Assembly: GCA_025356695.1 (NCBI GenBank) | Contig: JANXSE010000292.1 | Span: 1-51,351 of the forward strand | Source of the DNA: Betaproteobacteria bacterium | GTDB taxonomy: Bacteria; Pseudomonadota; Gammaproteobacteria; Burkholderiales; SG8-41 | Length of the DNA: 51,351 nt | Direction of reading: 5' to 3' | Part shown: positions 25,461 through 35,314 of the stretch, in pieces | Layout: every line of letters begins with the position of its first letter | Numbering within the stretch: position 1 is the first letter of the stretch | The notes under the pieces: generated by a model | The model's database searches: none | What the model was told of the DNA's origin: nothing | What the model saw: the letters and a program-made list of their open reading frames with translations, nothing else | Translations under genes and position numbers: made by a program

Positions 25461-28376
25461 ATGCCTGCCCCCGTTCCGCGCGCGCCGTTGCGCGCCGCCA
25501 TCACCGCCGATCTCGCCGCGTTCGAACGCGCACTCAAGACACGACTCGCCGGCGAGGTGCGCTTCGATCCCGGCAGCCGCGCCCTCTATGCGAGCGATGC
25601 CTCCAACTACCGCCAGGTGCCGATCGGCGTGGTATTGCCGCGCCATGTGGACGACATCGTCGCCGCGCTCGAGATCTGCCGGCGCTTCGATGTGCCCCTG
25701 CTGATGCGCGGCGGCGGCACTTCGCAGAACGGCCAGTGCGTCAACGTGGCTGTGATCATCGACACTTCGAAATACATGAACCGCGTGCTTGAGGTTGATC
25801 CGCGCGCGCAGGTCGCCCGCGTCGAACCCGGCGTGGTGTGCGACGCGCTGCGCGATGCGGCCGAAGTGCACGGCCTCACCTTCGGCCCCGATCCGGCCAC
25901 CCACAGCCGCTGCACGCTGGGCGGCATGATCGGTAACAACTCCTGCGGCGCGCATTCGGTGATGGCGGGCAAAACCGTCGAGAATATCGAAGCGCTGGAG
26001 ATCCTCACCTACGACGGCCTGCGCCTGTGGGTCGGCCCGACCTCCGACCGTGAACTGGCAGAGATCATCGCCGCCGGCGGACGCCGCGGCGAAATCTACG
26101 CCGCCCTGAAAGCGCTGCGCGACAAATACGCCGAGCTCGTGCGCACGCGTTACCCCAAACTCAAGCGCCGCGTTTCCGGCTACAACCTCGACCAACTGCT
26201 CCCGGAAAACGGTTTCAACGTGGCGCGCGCGCTGGTCGGCACCGAGGGCACCTGCGCGCTGACGCTGCAGGCAAAAACCAAACTCGTGCACAGCCCGGCC
26301 AAACGCGTGATGCTGGTGCTGGGCTTCCCCGATATTTATGTCGCTGGCGACGCCGTGCCGGAAATCCTGCCCTTCGGTCCGATCGCCACCGAGGGTCTCG
26401 ATTACCGCATCATTGGCGGCCTGCAGGAGCGCGGCCTCAAAACTGCCGACATCGCCAAGCTGCCCGCGGGCAAAGCGTGGATCATGATCGAGTTCGGCGC
26501 CGATACGACGGCCGCCGCCGTCGCGCAGGCCAATGCACTGGTCGCGCATTATGCCGGGCGCGCCGATGCGCCGAGCCACTGGCTGGTGGTCGACCCCGCT
26601 GAGCAGGAGCCGATCTGGAACATCCGCGAAACCGGCGCCTCGGCCACCGCGCTCGCACTCGAAGGCCATGGCACGGACCCGAATGTCGGCTGGGAAGATG
26701 CCGCCGTCGATCCGCTGCGGCTCGGCGATTACCTGCGCGAATTCCAGGCGCTGGTGGACCGCTTCGACTATCAGACTTCGCTCTACGGTCACTTCGGCGA
26801 CGGCTGTATCCACGCGCGCATCACCTTCGATTTGCGCAGTCACCAAGGCATCGCGCAGTGGCGCGAATTCATCCGCGCCGCGTCGGAACTCGTCGTCAAA
26901 TACGGCGGCTCGCTGTCGGGTGAACACGGCGACGGTCAGGCCAAGGCCGAATTCCTGCCGATCATGTACGGCGAAGAACTGATGCAGGCTTTTCGCGAAT
27001 TCAAGGCGATCTGGGACCCGCGCGGCCGCATGAATCCGGGCAAGTTGATCGACGCCTACCGCATCGATGAAAACCTGCGCCTCGGCCCCGACTACAAACC
27101 GGCGCAGCCGGCAACGCGTTTCGCCTTCAAGGCGCCGGAGGGCCGTGGCTTCACGCGGGCGCTTGAGCGCTGCGTCGGCATGGGCAAATGCCGCGCGCAA
27201 ACCGGCGGCACCATGTGCCCGAGTTACCGCGCCACCGGCGAAGAACGCAACTCGACACGCGGCCGCGCCCGCCTCCTGCAGGAAATGCTGCGCGGCGAGG
27301 TCATCACCGAGGCATGGAAAAGCGACGCAGTGCGCGAAGCGCTCGACCTGTGCTTCGCCTGCAAAGGCTGCCGCAGCGACTGTCCGACGCACACCGACCT
27401 GGCGAGCTACAAGGCGGAATTTCTCTCGCACTATTACGAACACAAACCGCGGCCGCGCCAGGCCGTCAGCATGGGACTGATCCAGCAATGGGCACAGCTC
27501 GCCGAACACGCGCCGCGCGTCGCGAATTTTTTCACGCAGACACCGTTGCTCAACGCGCTGGCGAAAAAACTCGCCGGCGTTGCCTCGCAACGTTCGATGC
27601 CGGCCTTTGCGACGCAAACGTTCCGCCAGTGGTTTGAAGCGCGCGCAGCGCAACGCGGCGGACGGCGCGTCATTCTCTGGGCCGACACCTTCAACAACCA
27701 CTTCAATCCGCAAGTGGCGATTGCTGCCGTGGAAGTGCTTGAAGCCGCCGGCTGTGCAGTTGTCATCCCGCAGCGCGGCCTCTGTTGCGGCCGCCCGCTC
27801 TACGATTTCGGCCTGCTTGACCGCGCCAAGGCGCAACTCGCCGACATCATCGCCGCGCTCGCCGACGACATCAATGCCGGCACGCCGGTCATCGGTTTGG
27901 AGCCGGCCTGCCTCGGCACCTTCAAGGACGAACTGCTGAATTTCTTTCCCGATGACGCAGCCGCGGCGAAATTGTCGAAGCAGGCGGTGCTCTTCAGCGA
28001 TTTCCTGCTGCAGACTGACTGGCAACCGCGCGCGCTCAAGGTCAAAGCCATTGTGCACGGACACTGCCATCAGAAGTCCCTGCTCGGCATGGCAGGGGAA
28101 GGCAAACTGCTGCAAAAGCTCAGCGTCGATTTCAAAATGCTTGATTCGGGTTGCTGCGGCATGGCCGGCTCGTTCGGCTTCAAACCCGAGCATTACGAGG
28201 TGTCGATCCGTGCTGGTGAAAAAGGCGGTCTGCTACCGGCGGTGCGCGCCGCCGATGCCGACACGTTGATCATCACCAATGGCTACAGTTGCCGCGAACA
28301 GATCGCGCAGACCGGCGAACGCCGCGCGCTGCACATTGCCGAAGTCGCGCGCATGGCGCTGGACAAAAAGGCCTGA
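25461..28376 (+). CDS. FAD-linked oxidase fused to Fe-S/CCG reductase (YdiJ-type D-2-hydroxyacid dehydrogenase)
   Basis: The 971-residue protein combines a VAO-type FAD domain (about 50-230, with RGGGTSQNG), an FAD-oxidase C-terminal domain (to about 540) and a GlpC-like part. The latter has two Fe-S motifs (CVGMGKCRAQ near 571; CFACKGCRSDC near 632) and CCG-type cysteine motifs (LCCGRPLYD, HGHCHQK, SGCCGMAG) near 773-900. The layout matches YdiJ and D-2-hydroxyglutarate or D-lactate dehydrogenases that feed electrons to the respiratory chain. The substrate cannot be fixed from sequence. No ribosome site precedes the ATG. It is followed after 6 bp by a TauE-type gene. Confidence 0.9.
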   Translation: MPAPVPRAPLRAAITADLAAFERALKTRLAGEVRFDPGSRALYASDASNYRQVPIGVVLPRHVDDIVAALEICRRFDVPLLMRGGGTSQNGQCVNVAVIIDTSKYMNRVLEVDPRAQVARVEPGVVCDALRDAAEVHGLTFGPDPATHSRCTLGGMIGNNSCGAHSVMAGKTVENIEALEILTYDGLRLWVGPTSDRELAEIIAAGGRRGEIYAALKALRDKYAELVRTRYPKLKRRVSGYNLDQLLPENGFNVARALVGTEGTCALTLQAKTKLVHSPAKRVMLVLGFPDIYVAGDAVPEILPFGPIATEGLDYRIIGGLQERGLKTADIAKLPAGKAWIMIEFGADTTAAAVAQANALVAHYAGRADAPSHWLVVDPAEQEPIWNIRETGASATALALEGHGTDPNVGWEDAAVDPLRLGDYLREFQALVDRFDYQTSLYGHFGDGCIHARITFDLRSHQGIAQWREFIRAASELVVKYGGSLSGEHGDGQAKAEFLPIMYGEELMQAFREFKAIWDPRGRMNPGKLIDAYRIDENLRLGPDYKPAQPATRFAFKAPEGRGFTRALERCVGMGKCRAQTGGTMCPSYRATGEERNSTRGRARLLQEMLRGEVITEAWKSDAVREALDLCFACKGCRSDCPTHTDLASYKAEFLSHYYEHKPRPRQAVSMGLIQQWAQLAEHAPRVANFFTQTPLLNALAKKLAGVASQRSMPAFATQTFRQWFEARAAQRGGRRVILWADTFNNHFNPQVAIAAVEVLEAAGCAVVIPQRGLCCGRPLYDFGLLDRAKAQLADIIAALADDINAGTPVIGLEPACLGTFKDELLNFFPDDAAAAKLSKQAVLFSDFLLQTDWQPRALKVKAIVHGHCHQKSLLGMAGEGKLLQKLSVDFKMLDSGCCGMAGSFGFKPEHYEVSIRAGEKGGLLPAVRAADADTLIITNGYSCREQIAQTGERRALHIAEVARMALDKKA

Positions 28377-28382
28377 CGCCCG

Positions 28383-29159
28383 ATGTTCGGCTTTGAATCG
28401 ATCACGATCGAAGTCATTCTGTGGATCGTCCTCGCAGTAACGCTGTCCGGCTTCATCCAGGGCACGCTCGGCTTCGGCTTTCCGTTTCTGGCAACACCGA
28501 TGGTGGCGATGGTGACCGACATGCGCACCGCGATCATCACGATTTTGCTGCCGACACTCTCGACGACGATCGCCACGCTGCTCACCTGCGGCTCGCTCAA
28601 ACCGGTGTTCAAACGCTTCTGGCTGATGCCGGTTTATGCTTTCCTGGGCGCACTGGCGGGAACCTGGGTGTTCGTCGGTGCGCCGAAATTTCCGTATCAA
28701 TTGCTGCTGGCGGCGATCATTGTCATTTATCTCAATCTTGACCGCATTTCGCGCGGCGAGTGGCCGTTGATCCGCCGTCACGAGCGCGCCTTCGCGCCGC
28801 TCGCCGGTGCCGCCGCCGGCCTGTTCGAGGGCACCGCCAATGTCGCAGCACCCCCGCTGATTATTTACTACCTCGCGCTCGGCCTCGGGCCGGCGCTGCT
28901 GGTGCCGGCGCTGCAAATCTGTTTTTTCATCGGCAAAACGACGCAGTTCAGCGTGCTGACGCTGCATGGCGGGGTGACGATGGCGCAATGGGCGGCAACG
29001 CTGCCGCTGGTGGCATTCGCGATCGGTGGCGTGTTCGGCGGCGCGCGCATCCGTCATCGCATCGACGCCGAAACCTACCGCGTCTGGGTCAAACGCGCGC
29101 TGTGGGTAATCGCCTTCGCGCTGCTCGCGCAATACGTTTATCTGAACTGGCTGCGCTGA
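28383..29159 (+). CDS. TauE/SafE-family membrane transporter
   Basis: A 258-residue protein with seven or eight transmembrane helices and the TauE/SafE pattern, including the glycine-rich FIQGTLGFGFPFLATP near the N-terminus and a duplicated FEGTANVAAPPL motif. Members export sulphite, sulphoacetate or other small organic anions. The 6-bp spacing after the D-2-hydroxyacid dehydrogenase suggests a shared operon and perhaps a related organic acid, but the substrate is unknown. Confidence 0.87.
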   Translation: MFGFESITIEVILWIVLAVTLSGFIQGTLGFGFPFLATPMVAMVTDMRTAIITILLPTLSTTIATLLTCGSLKPVFKRFWLMPVYAFLGALAGTWVFVGAPKFPYQLLLAAIIVIYLNLDRISRGEWPLIRRHERAFAPLAGAAAGLFEGTANVAAPPLIIYYLALGLGPALLVPALQICFFIGKTTQFSVLTLHGGVTMAQWAATLPLVAFAIGGVFGGARIRHRIDAETYRVWVKRALWVIAFALLAQYVYLNWLR

Positions 29160-29179
29160 ACGCAGGCGGCGAACAACCG

Positions 29180-29956
29180 ATGGCGCTTACGCTCGGCAAG
29201 CCAAACCTTCCCGGCAATCCCGACTACGTGCGGCAGGCGGGCCGCTGCGTGCTCTTTCTGCTGTTGCCCTATTACGCGCTGGCCATCGGCGACGGCTTTT
29301 TCATGCCGGAACTGGTGCGCAGCACTTGGGCCTTTGTGGCCTATGACATTGCAAAATTCATCGTGCTGCCGGGCGCCATGCTTTATTACCTGCGCCGCCA
29401 TCTGCAACTGGGTTTCACGGAACTGTGCTTCATCGGACGCGGCAGCAATTACCGCGGCTGGGAACTGGCGGTACTGACATTCTGGTGGGCGGGATTTCTT
29501 TACGTCGTGTTTCTGCTCGGCGAGCCGCTGGTGATGATTCCGCTCGGTCTGCTGCTCGCACCGCTGCATTGGGCACTGTCGCTACTCGTCGAACTGCCGG
29601 AACTCGACCTGCAGTTTGCCTCACATTTCGGCTACAACATGGCATTGCCGGACAACGCCATGTTGCGCGTCGTGGTTGCGCTGTTCTTTTCCGTGACCGC
29701 CGGCGTCGTCGAGGAAATTTTCTTCCGCGGCCTGTTTCGACAAATGGTTTCGGCGCTGCTGGGACCTGCCGCGGTCAAAACCTACATCTTCGGTTCGGCA
29801 CTGATCTTCGGCCTCGCGCATTGGGAGCAGGGTTCGGTCGGACTTTACCGGGCAACGGCCTTCGGCCTCGCCGCGGCGATTCTGTATCTCAAACTCGGCG
29901 ACCTGCGCCCGCTGATCCTCGCCCACGTGCTGATCGACCTCTACATTTTCTGGTGA
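29180..29956 (+). CDS. CPBP-family intramembrane protease
   Basis: A 258-residue integral membrane protein. The C-terminal CPBP (Rce1/Abi) domain has the metal-binding motifs VVEEIFFRGLF and FGLAHWEQG, followed by ILAHVLID. Such proteins are intramembrane glutamyl or metallo-type proteases, or inactive relatives. The ATG at 29180 lies 20 bp after the TauE-type gene. The shared terminator at 29966-29992 closes the operon. Confidence 0.85.
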   Translation: MALTLGKPNLPGNPDYVRQAGRCVLFLLLPYYALAIGDGFFMPELVRSTWAFVAYDIAKFIVLPGAMLYYLRRHLQLGFTELCFIGRGSNYRGWELAVLTFWWAGFLYVVFLLGEPLVMIPLGLLLAPLHWALSLLVELPELDLQFASHFGYNMALPDNAMLRVVVALFFSVTAGVVEEIFFRGLFRQMVSALLGPAAVKTYIFGSALIFGLAHWEQGSVGLYRATAFGLAAAILYLKLGDLRPLILAHVLIDLYIFW

Positions 29957-29965
29957 GCCAAAAAC

Positions 29966-29992
29966 AAAAGGGAGCCGAGGCTCCCTTTTTTC
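29966..29992 (+). terminator. Bidirectional terminator between CPBP gene and grxD
   Basis: GGGAGC (29970-29975) and GCTCCC (29980-29985) form a stem with a CGAG tetraloop, flanked by an A-rich run before and a T-run after. It can end the forward CPBP operon and the reverse hemA-prfA-prmC-grxD operon. Confidence 0.88.
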
Positions 29993-30007
29993 CAAATCAG
30001 AAAGCGC

Positions 30008-30313
30008 TTACTTCAGCAGCGTCTGCAACTCGCCGTTCTGAAACATTTCGCTGACGATGTCCGAGCCGCCGACGAATTCGCCGTTAATGTAGAGTTGCGG
30101 AATGGTCGGCCAGTTGGCGTATTGCTTGATGCCCTGGCGGATCTCCGGGTTCTCCAGCACGTTGACGGTGAACATTTCCTTGACGCCGCATTCCTTCAGA
30201 ATGCCGATGGCGTTGGCGGAAAAACCGCACTGCGGAAAATCCGGCGTGCCCTTCATGTAAAGAACAACCTTGTTCTTCGTAACCTGTTCCTTGATCAGAT
30301 CCTGCGTGCTCAT
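30008..30313 (-). CDS. grxD: Monothiol glutaredoxin (Grx4/GrxD)
   Basis: A 101-residue CGFS-type glutaredoxin that binds and delivers 2Fe-2S clusters with glutathione. The motif C29-G-F-S in PQCGFSANAIGIL is intact, as are the TP (WPTIPQLYING) and GGSDI glutathione-contact motifs. It is the last gene of hemA-prfA-prmC-grxD, 53 bp after prmC, a common betaproteobacterial order. Confidence 0.96.
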   Translation of the reverse strand: MSTQDLIKEQVTKNKVVLYMKGTPDFPQCGFSANAIGILKECGVKEMFTVNVLENPEIRQGIKQYANWPTIPQLYINGEFVGGSDIVSEMFQNGELQTLLK

Positions 30314-30366
30314 GTCTGCTCCTGATATTCGAAAAAATTAATACCCGACAAAATTGATACAGTATT

Positions 30367-31203
30367 CTAACTATTGTTGGAAGTTGCGTCAATACAGCCG
30401 CCGCTGATGCGCTCGATGCCGGCGAGGTCGCAACGCGAAAACACCTGCGTGAAGCCGGCCGCTTCCAGCAGGGCACGACAACGCGCAGCCTGATCGTAGC
30501 CATGCTCGAACGCCAGCCATCCACCCTTGCGCAAATGCGCGGGCGCCGCCGCGAGTATTGCGCGCAGTGCGTCGAGGCCATCCGCACCGGAGGCCAGCGC
30601 GGCCGCCGGCTCAAAGCGCAAATCGCCCGCCGACAGATGCGGATCGCCCGCGGCGATGTACGGCGGATTGGCGACGATGACGTCGAAGCGCTCACCGGCG
30701 ACCGCCGCAAACCAGTTGCTCTTGCCGATCTTGACGTTGGCAGCGTGATGCCGCCGCGCATTGCTGCGCGCGACCTCCAGCGCCGCCAGGCTGTTGTCGA
30801 GCGCAACCACCAGCGCATGCGGGCGCGCCAGCGCAATACTGATGGCAATGCACCCGCTGCCGGTGCCAAGATCAAGCACGCGCAAATTAGCACCGGGCAG
30901 AATGCGTTCGAGCGCCCACTCCACCAGCAACTCGGTTTCGGGACGCGGGATCAGCACCGCCGGCGCGACGTTGAAATCATGCCCGTAGAATTCACGCACA
31001 CCGGTGATGTACGCGACCGGCTCGCCGGCGCGCCGCCGCACCACCAGCGCGGCAAAACGGTCGATCTGCTCGGACGACACCGCGTCCCGGTCGTGGGCGA
31101 TCAGCCAGACAGCGTCGACGCCCAGCGCATGGCGCAGCAGCACGCGGGCGTCCGCCGGCTCAAGCGTGGATTCAGCGAGTGTGCGTGCAACCGTCAGCGT
31201 CAT
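30367..31203 (-). CDS. prmC: Peptide chain release factor N5-glutamine methyltransferase
   Basis: PrmC methylates the glutamine of the GGQ motif in release factors RF1 and RF2. The 278-residue protein has the SAM loop DLGTGSGC (111-118) and the catalytic NPPYI (179-183). Its substrate RF1 is encoded by prfA, 27 bp upstream in the same operon. Confidence 0.95.
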   Translation of the reverse strand: MTLTVARTLAESTLEPADARVLLRHALGVDAVWLIAHDRDAVSSEQIDRFAALVVRRRAGEPVAYITGVREFYGHDFNVAPAVLIPRPETELLVEWALERILPGANLRVLDLGTGSGCIAISIALARPHALVVALDNSLAALEVARSNARRHHAANVKIGKSNWFAAVAGERFDVIVANPPYIAAGDPHLSAGDLRFEPAAALASGADGLDALRAILAAAPAHLRKGGWLAFEHGYDQAARCRALLEAAGFTQVFSRCDLAGIERISGGCIDATSNNS

Positions 31204-31230
31204 CAGAGCCCCGGGGTCGCCGGCCGCAGT

Positions 31231-32322
31231 TCAACCTGCCTGCGTCTCTTCGCCGAGCGCGGCCAATTGCTCGGCTTGATGTTCGGCACTCAAAGCGCCG
31301 GTTAGTTCATCCAGATCGCCGTCCATGATGGCGGCGATTTTATAGAGCGTGAGATTGATGCGGTGATCGGTGATGCGGCCCTGCGGGAAATTGTAGGTGC
31401 GGATGCGCTCGGAACGATCACCACTGCCGATCAGGGATTTGCGTTCGGCGGCGGTTTTCTGGTTCTGCGCGCGCACCTGCTGGTCCTTGATGCGCGCGGC
31501 GAGCACGGCCAGCGCGCGCGCCTTGTTCTTGTGCTGCGAACGGTCGTCCTGACATTCGACCACGATACCCGTCGGCAGATGCGTGATGCGGATCGCCGAA
31601 TCGGTTTTGTTGATGTGCTGGCCGCCCGCACCCGAAGCGCGGAAGGTGTCGATGCGCATCTCCGCCGGATTGAGCACAACATCGGCCACCGCATCGACTT
31701 CCGCAAGCACCGCCACCGTGCACGCCGAGGTATGGATGCGGCCCTGCGTTTCGGTCGCCGGCACGCGCTGCACGCGGTGCCCGCCGGATTCGAACTTGAG
31801 TTTCGAGTAGGCGCCCTGCCCGGCAATACGCGCGATAATTTCCTTGTAGCCGCCGAGCTCGCTCTGGCTTTGCGACATGATCTCGACCTGCCATTTCTTG
31901 CGCTCGGCGTAGCGCGTATACATGCGGAAGAGGTCCGCCGAAAACAGCGCCGACTCGTCGCCGCCGGTGCCGGCGCGGATTTCGAGAAAGATGTTGCGCT
32001 CGTCGTTGGGGTCTTTCGGCAGGAGTTCGGTCTGCAGGCGCTTCTCGAGTTCGACCAGCCGCCCGCGTGTTTCCGCAATCTCGGCCTCGGCAAACTCGCG
32101 CATCGAAGGATCGGCCGCCATTTCCTCGGCGGCGGCGATGTCCTCCTCGCCCTTGTGGTAACTCCTGTAGAGCTCGACCACCGGCCCGATCTCGGCGTGT
32201 TCGCGCGTCAGCTTGCGGTAGTTGTCGAGGTCGGCGGTGGCGTCTTCGGAACTGAGCAGCTGGTTGAGTTCTTCGAGGCGGATGGTCAGTTGCGCAAGCT
32301 TGGCGGCAATGCTTTGTTTCAT
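31231..32322 (-). CDS. prfA: Peptide chain release factor 1
   Basis: RF1 recognises UAA and UAG stop codons and triggers peptide release. The 363-residue protein has the codon-reading tripeptide P188-A-T190 and the catalytic GGQ (233-235) in [14 protein letters not shown]. The start ATG at 32322 overlaps the hemA stop as ATGA, so the two are translationally coupled. The frame is open far upstream, but homology fixes this start. Confidence 0.97.
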   Translation of the reverse strand: MKQSIAAKLAQLTIRLEELNQLLSSEDATADLDNYRKLTREHAEIGPVVELYRSYHKGEEDIAAAEEMAADPSMREFAEAEIAETRGRLVELEKRLQTELLPKDPNDERNIFLEIRAGTGGDESALFSADLFRMYTRYAERKKWQVEIMSQSQSELGGYKEIIARIAGQGAYSKLKFESGGHRVQRVPATETQGRIHTSACTVAVLAEVDAVADVVLNPAEMRIDTFRASGAGGQHINKTDSAIRITHLPTGIVVECQDDRSQHKNKARALAVLAARIKDQQVRAQNQKTAAERKSLIGSGDRSERIRTYNFPQGRITDHRINLTLYKIAAIMDGDLDELTGALSAEHQAEQLAALGEETQAG

Positions 32323-33572
32323 TCTGAGTGTTTCAGTTGATGCAGGCGCCGCAGCATGGCGACGAGCTGCTCGCGGTCTTCGTCGCTCGCGTGGTTGAGC
32401 GCGTGCGTCGGCGCGTGCAGAAATTTGTTGGTCAGCGCGTGGCTCATCTGCTCGATCACCTGCGTGACATCTTCGCCGTGCGACAGGCGGTGCATGGCGC
32501 GCTCGAGTTCGTGGCGGCGCATGCGCTCTGCATCGTCGCGCAGCGCGCGGATGGTCGGCACCAGCTGGCGGTTGTCCATCCACTGCATGAAATCGCCGAC
32601 CTGGGTTTCGATGATGGCCTCGGCCTGCGCCACCGCCGAATGGCGCGTGTCGAGCCCTTCGCGCGCGAGCCGGCCGAGATCGTCCACCGTGTAAAGAAAC
32701 ACGTCGTCGAGTTTTTCGACCTCGGCTTCGACGTCGCGCGGCACCGCCAGATCGATGATCAGGATCGGCCGGTGCTTGCGCGCGCGCAGCGCGGATTCGA
32801 TCAGGCCCTTGCCGATGATCGGCAGCGTGCTCGCCGTGCAGGTGACGATGATATCGTGCACCGCCAGTTGCGAAGCCAGCTCGTTGAAGGTGATGGTGCG
32901 TCCGCGAAAGCGGTCGGCCAGCAGCTGCGCGCGTTCAAGCGTGCGGTTGGCAAAAGTGGCGTGCTTCGGGTGCTGCGCCGAAAAATGCGTCGCACATAAC
33001 TCGATCATTTCACCGGCGCCGATAAACAACACGTTCTGGTCGGCGATCTTCGGATAGATGCGTTCGGCGAGTTTTACCGCCGCCGAGGCCATCGACACCG
33101 TGCTCGCGCCAATATCGGTTTCCGAACGCACCGCTTTCGCCACCGAAAACGTGCGCTGGAACAATTTGTTCAGCAGCAGACCCAGCGTGCCGGCCGATTC
33201 GGCCGCGCGCACTGCGCTCTTGAACTGGCCGAGGATCTGCGGCTCGCCCAGCACCATGGAGTCGAGCCCGCTGGCGACACGAAACGCGTGTTTGACCGCG
33301 CGTTCCTGCGGCAGCTGGAACATGTGCGGTTCGAGGTTGTGCGCCTTCAACTGGTGGAAATTGGCGAGCCAGTGCATCGCCTGCTGCGGCTCGGCCGTGT
33401 GGCAATAGATTTCGGTGCGGTTGCAGGTCGAAATAATCGCCGCCTCCTTGACCGGGTTATGGTCAACGAGGTCGCGCAAAGCCTGCACCATGTTTTCGGC
33501 GCTGAAAACCACCTGTTCGCGCAGCGAGAGCGGCGCGGTGTGATGGTTGATACCGAAGGCAAATAACTCCAT
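32319..33572 (-). CDS. hemA: Glutamyl-tRNA reductase
   Basis: HemA reduces glutamyl-tRNA to glutamate-1-semialdehyde, the first committed step of haem synthesis in the C5 pathway. The 417-residue protein starts [19 protein letters not shown] and has catalytic Cys50 in ISTCNRTE, then an NADPH-binding domain (GAGEM near 190) and a C-terminal dimerisation domain. The start at 33572 is 28 bp below a TATAAT -10 (33600-33605). With hemC-hemD 14 kb away, most of the early haem pathway is in this window; hemL and hemB are not. Confidence 0.96.
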   Translation of the reverse strand: MELFAFGINHHTAPLSLREQVVFSAENMVQALRDLVDHNPVKEAAIISTCNRTEIYCHTAEPQQAMHWLANFHQLKAHNLEPHMFQLPQERAVKHAFRVASGLDSMVLGEPQILGQFKSAVRAAESAGTLGLLLNKLFQRTFSVAKAVRSETDIGASTVSMASAAVKLAERIYPKIADQNVLFIGAGEMIELCATHFSAQHPKHATFANRTLERAQLLADRFRGRTITFNELASQLAVHDIIVTCTASTLPIIGKGLIESALRARKHRPILIIDLAVPRDVEAEVEKLDDVFLYTVDDLGRLAREGLDTRHSAVAQAEAIIETQVGDFMQWMDNRQLVPTIRALRDDAERMRRHELERAMHRLSHGEDVTQVIEQMSHALTNKFLHAPTHALNHASDEDREQLVAMLRRLHQLKHSE

Positions 33573-33599
33573 AAAATCCGGACCCTGGGTGGGGCGCCT

Positions 33600-33605
33600 A
33601 TTATA
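33600..33605 (-). promoter_or_regulatory. -10 element of the hemA operon promoter
   Basis: The reverse strand has a perfect TATAAT 28 bp upstream of the hemA ATG, in a GC-rich setting. No -35 or extended -10 is recognisable, so an activator may be needed. The predicted leader is about 20 nt. Confidence 0.45.
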
Positions 33606-33644
33606 GCGCCGGGGCCGCCCCAACGGCGGTCTTTGCAGGACGGC

Positions 33645-34205
33645 CTAAATCGCCGCAGTGGGCGCTAACATCAGGCCCGGAATAGCACGCAACGGTGAGT
33701 CCGCCGGCAGCGGCATCGTGGCAAACGCCGCGAGGTAGGCGCTGCCGACCTGACCACTGTTCATCGCATCGATCAACGCAGCTTCATCGAGCAAACCGCC
33801 GTGCACCACGTTGATAACGCCGGCGCCGCGCGGCAGCAGAGCGAATGCGCGCGCATCGAGCAAATGATGCGTTGCAGCCGCATGCGGGCAGGCCAGCACT
33901 ACCCAGTTGGCGCGTGGCAGCAGTGCCGGCAGTTGCGCCGGCGCGTGCATTTCATCGACCGGTTCGTCGCCGCGCGGCGAGCGCCGCACGCCGATGACTT
34001 TCATCTTGAGCGCCTGCGCAAAACGCGCCACCGCCGAACCGACCGCGCCGACACCAATCACCAGCACAGTCTGGCCCTCGACGTCGGCCGGCGCCAGTTC
34101 GCGCCGCAGTTGCAGCCAGCGGTGTTCGCGCTGCGCGATGAGGCGCTGCGGAAACGCGCGCGCCAGCGCCAGGAGGCCGGCGATCGCGTTGTTCGCCACC
34201 GCCAT
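33645..34205 (-). pseudogene. Remnant of a D-isomer-specific 2-hydroxyacid dehydrogenase
   Basis: The 186 codons match only the NAD-binding domain of this family: an AIAGLLALARAFP helix, GxGxxG as G51-V-G-A-V-G56 and NVVHGGLLDEAAL. Family members are about 310-330 residues; here the N-terminal about 100 and the last about 40 are absent. All three catalytic residues look lost: the usual Arg of NVGRGALVDE is His135, the Glu of the DVFExEPLP motif is replaced (AAFATMPLP), and the His of TPH is Thr. It begins 5 bp after the prpB-like stop. It is probably a decayed gene, though a repurposed NAD-binding protein is possible. Confidence 0.7.
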
Positions 34206-34210
34206 CGCGT

Positions 34211-35104
34211 TTACTTTTTCTTGCCCTTGGCAAACAGGCCGTCGAGCTTCTGCTCGTAGGCGTGGTAGCCGAGGTAATCATACAAATCGTTGCGCGACTG
34301 CATGGTATCGACGACGTTTTTCTGCGTGCCGTCCTTGCGGATCGCCTGGTAGACGTTGAGCGCGGCGGCGTTCATGGCGCGGAAGGCCGACAGCGGATAG
34401 AGCGCCATCGCCACATCGGCGCCCTTCAGTTCATCGACGGTAAACAGCGGGGTCGCGCCGAACTCGGTGATGTTGGCAAGAATGGGCACCTTCACCGCAT
34501 CGGCGAATTTTTTGTACATCGACAGTTCCGTCATCGCTTCCGGAAAAATCATGTCCGCACCGGCTTCGACGCAGGCGCAGGCGCGGTCGATCGCCGCCTG
34601 CATGCCCTCGACGGCGAGCGCATCGGTACGCGCCATGACAACGAAATTCGAATCGGTTTTCGCATCGACCGCGGCCTTGATGCGGTCGACCATTTCCGCC
34701 TGCGTCACCAGTTCCTTGTTCGGGCGATGCCCGCAGCGCTTTGCGCCGACCTGGTCTTCGATGTGCATCGCGCCGGCGCCGAATTTGATCAACGATTTGA
34801 CCGTGCGCGCGACGTTGAAGGCGCTCGAACCAAAGCCGGTATCGACGTCCACCAGCAACGGCAGATCGCAGACGTCGGTGATGCGGCGGATGTCGGTCAG
34901 CACGTCATCAAGATTGCTGATGCCGAGGTCCGGCAGGCCCAGCGAACCGGCAGCCACCCCGCCGCCCGAGAGGTAAATGGCTTTGTAACCCGAACGCTCG
35001 GCAAGCCGCGCGTGATACGCATTGATGGCGCCGACGATCTGCAAGGGTTTTTCGGCGGCAACGGCGGCGCGGAAACGCGCACCGGCGGAGGAACGGTCGG
35101 TCAT
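34211..35104 (-). CDS. Methylisocitrate lyase / PEP mutase-family lyase (PrpB-like)
   Basis: A 297-residue member of the isocitrate lyase/PEP mutase superfamily. It has the metal-binding DVDTGFG (86-92), the catalytic loop KRCGH (122-126) and IFPEAMTEL. Overall it is closest to 2-methylisocitrate lyase PrpB, which yields pyruvate and succinate in propionate breakdown. The neighbours prpC, prpD and prpR are absent, so another 2-hydroxy- or methyl-dicarboxylate is possible. GGAG precedes the ATG; the frame is open upstream to 35152. It is divergent from the dehydrogenase gene at 35315 across 210 bp. Confidence 0.85.
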   Translation of the reverse strand: MTDRSSAGARFRAAVAAEKPLQIVGAINAYHARLAERSGYKAIYLSGGGVAAGSLGLPDLGISNLDDVLTDIRRITDVCDLPLLVDVDTGFGSSAFNVARTVKSLIKFGAGAMHIEDQVGAKRCGHRPNKELVTQAEMVDRIKAAVDAKTDSNFVVMARTDALAVEGMQAAIDRACACVEAGADMIFPEAMTELSMYKKFADAVKVPILANITEFGATPLFTVDELKGADVAMALYPLSAFRAMNAAALNVYQAIRKDGTQKNVVDTMQSRNDLYDYLGYHAYEQKLDGLFAKGKKK

Positions 35105-35314
35105 AGTGAACTCCTGGATCGGTTGAAAACGGGCGGCCGCATTTGACAGCAATCAAAACTGCGCGCGGCGCGACGAACAGCCGCAATTTTAACGCAGGCA
35201 CCCGCCGCCCGCTTGCGGTGACCGGCGGCGACTTTGGGCGGTATGCGCGAACGTGGCAGAATCCGCCCTCGGGCGCAAAACGCGGCGCCGCCACCTGAAC
35301 TCTGCGGAGCATTA

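Noticed and set aside
25398..28193. A 931-codon open frame antisense to the FAD/Fe-S dehydrogenase
   Set aside because: High-GC codon bias keeps the opposite frame open. The translation has no recognisable domain, and the forward gene has all family motifs.
34211..35104. Reading the accessory region as a methylcitrate (propionate) operon
   Set aside because: Only the lyase is present; prpC, prpD/acnD and prpR are missing and the neighbours are unrelated.
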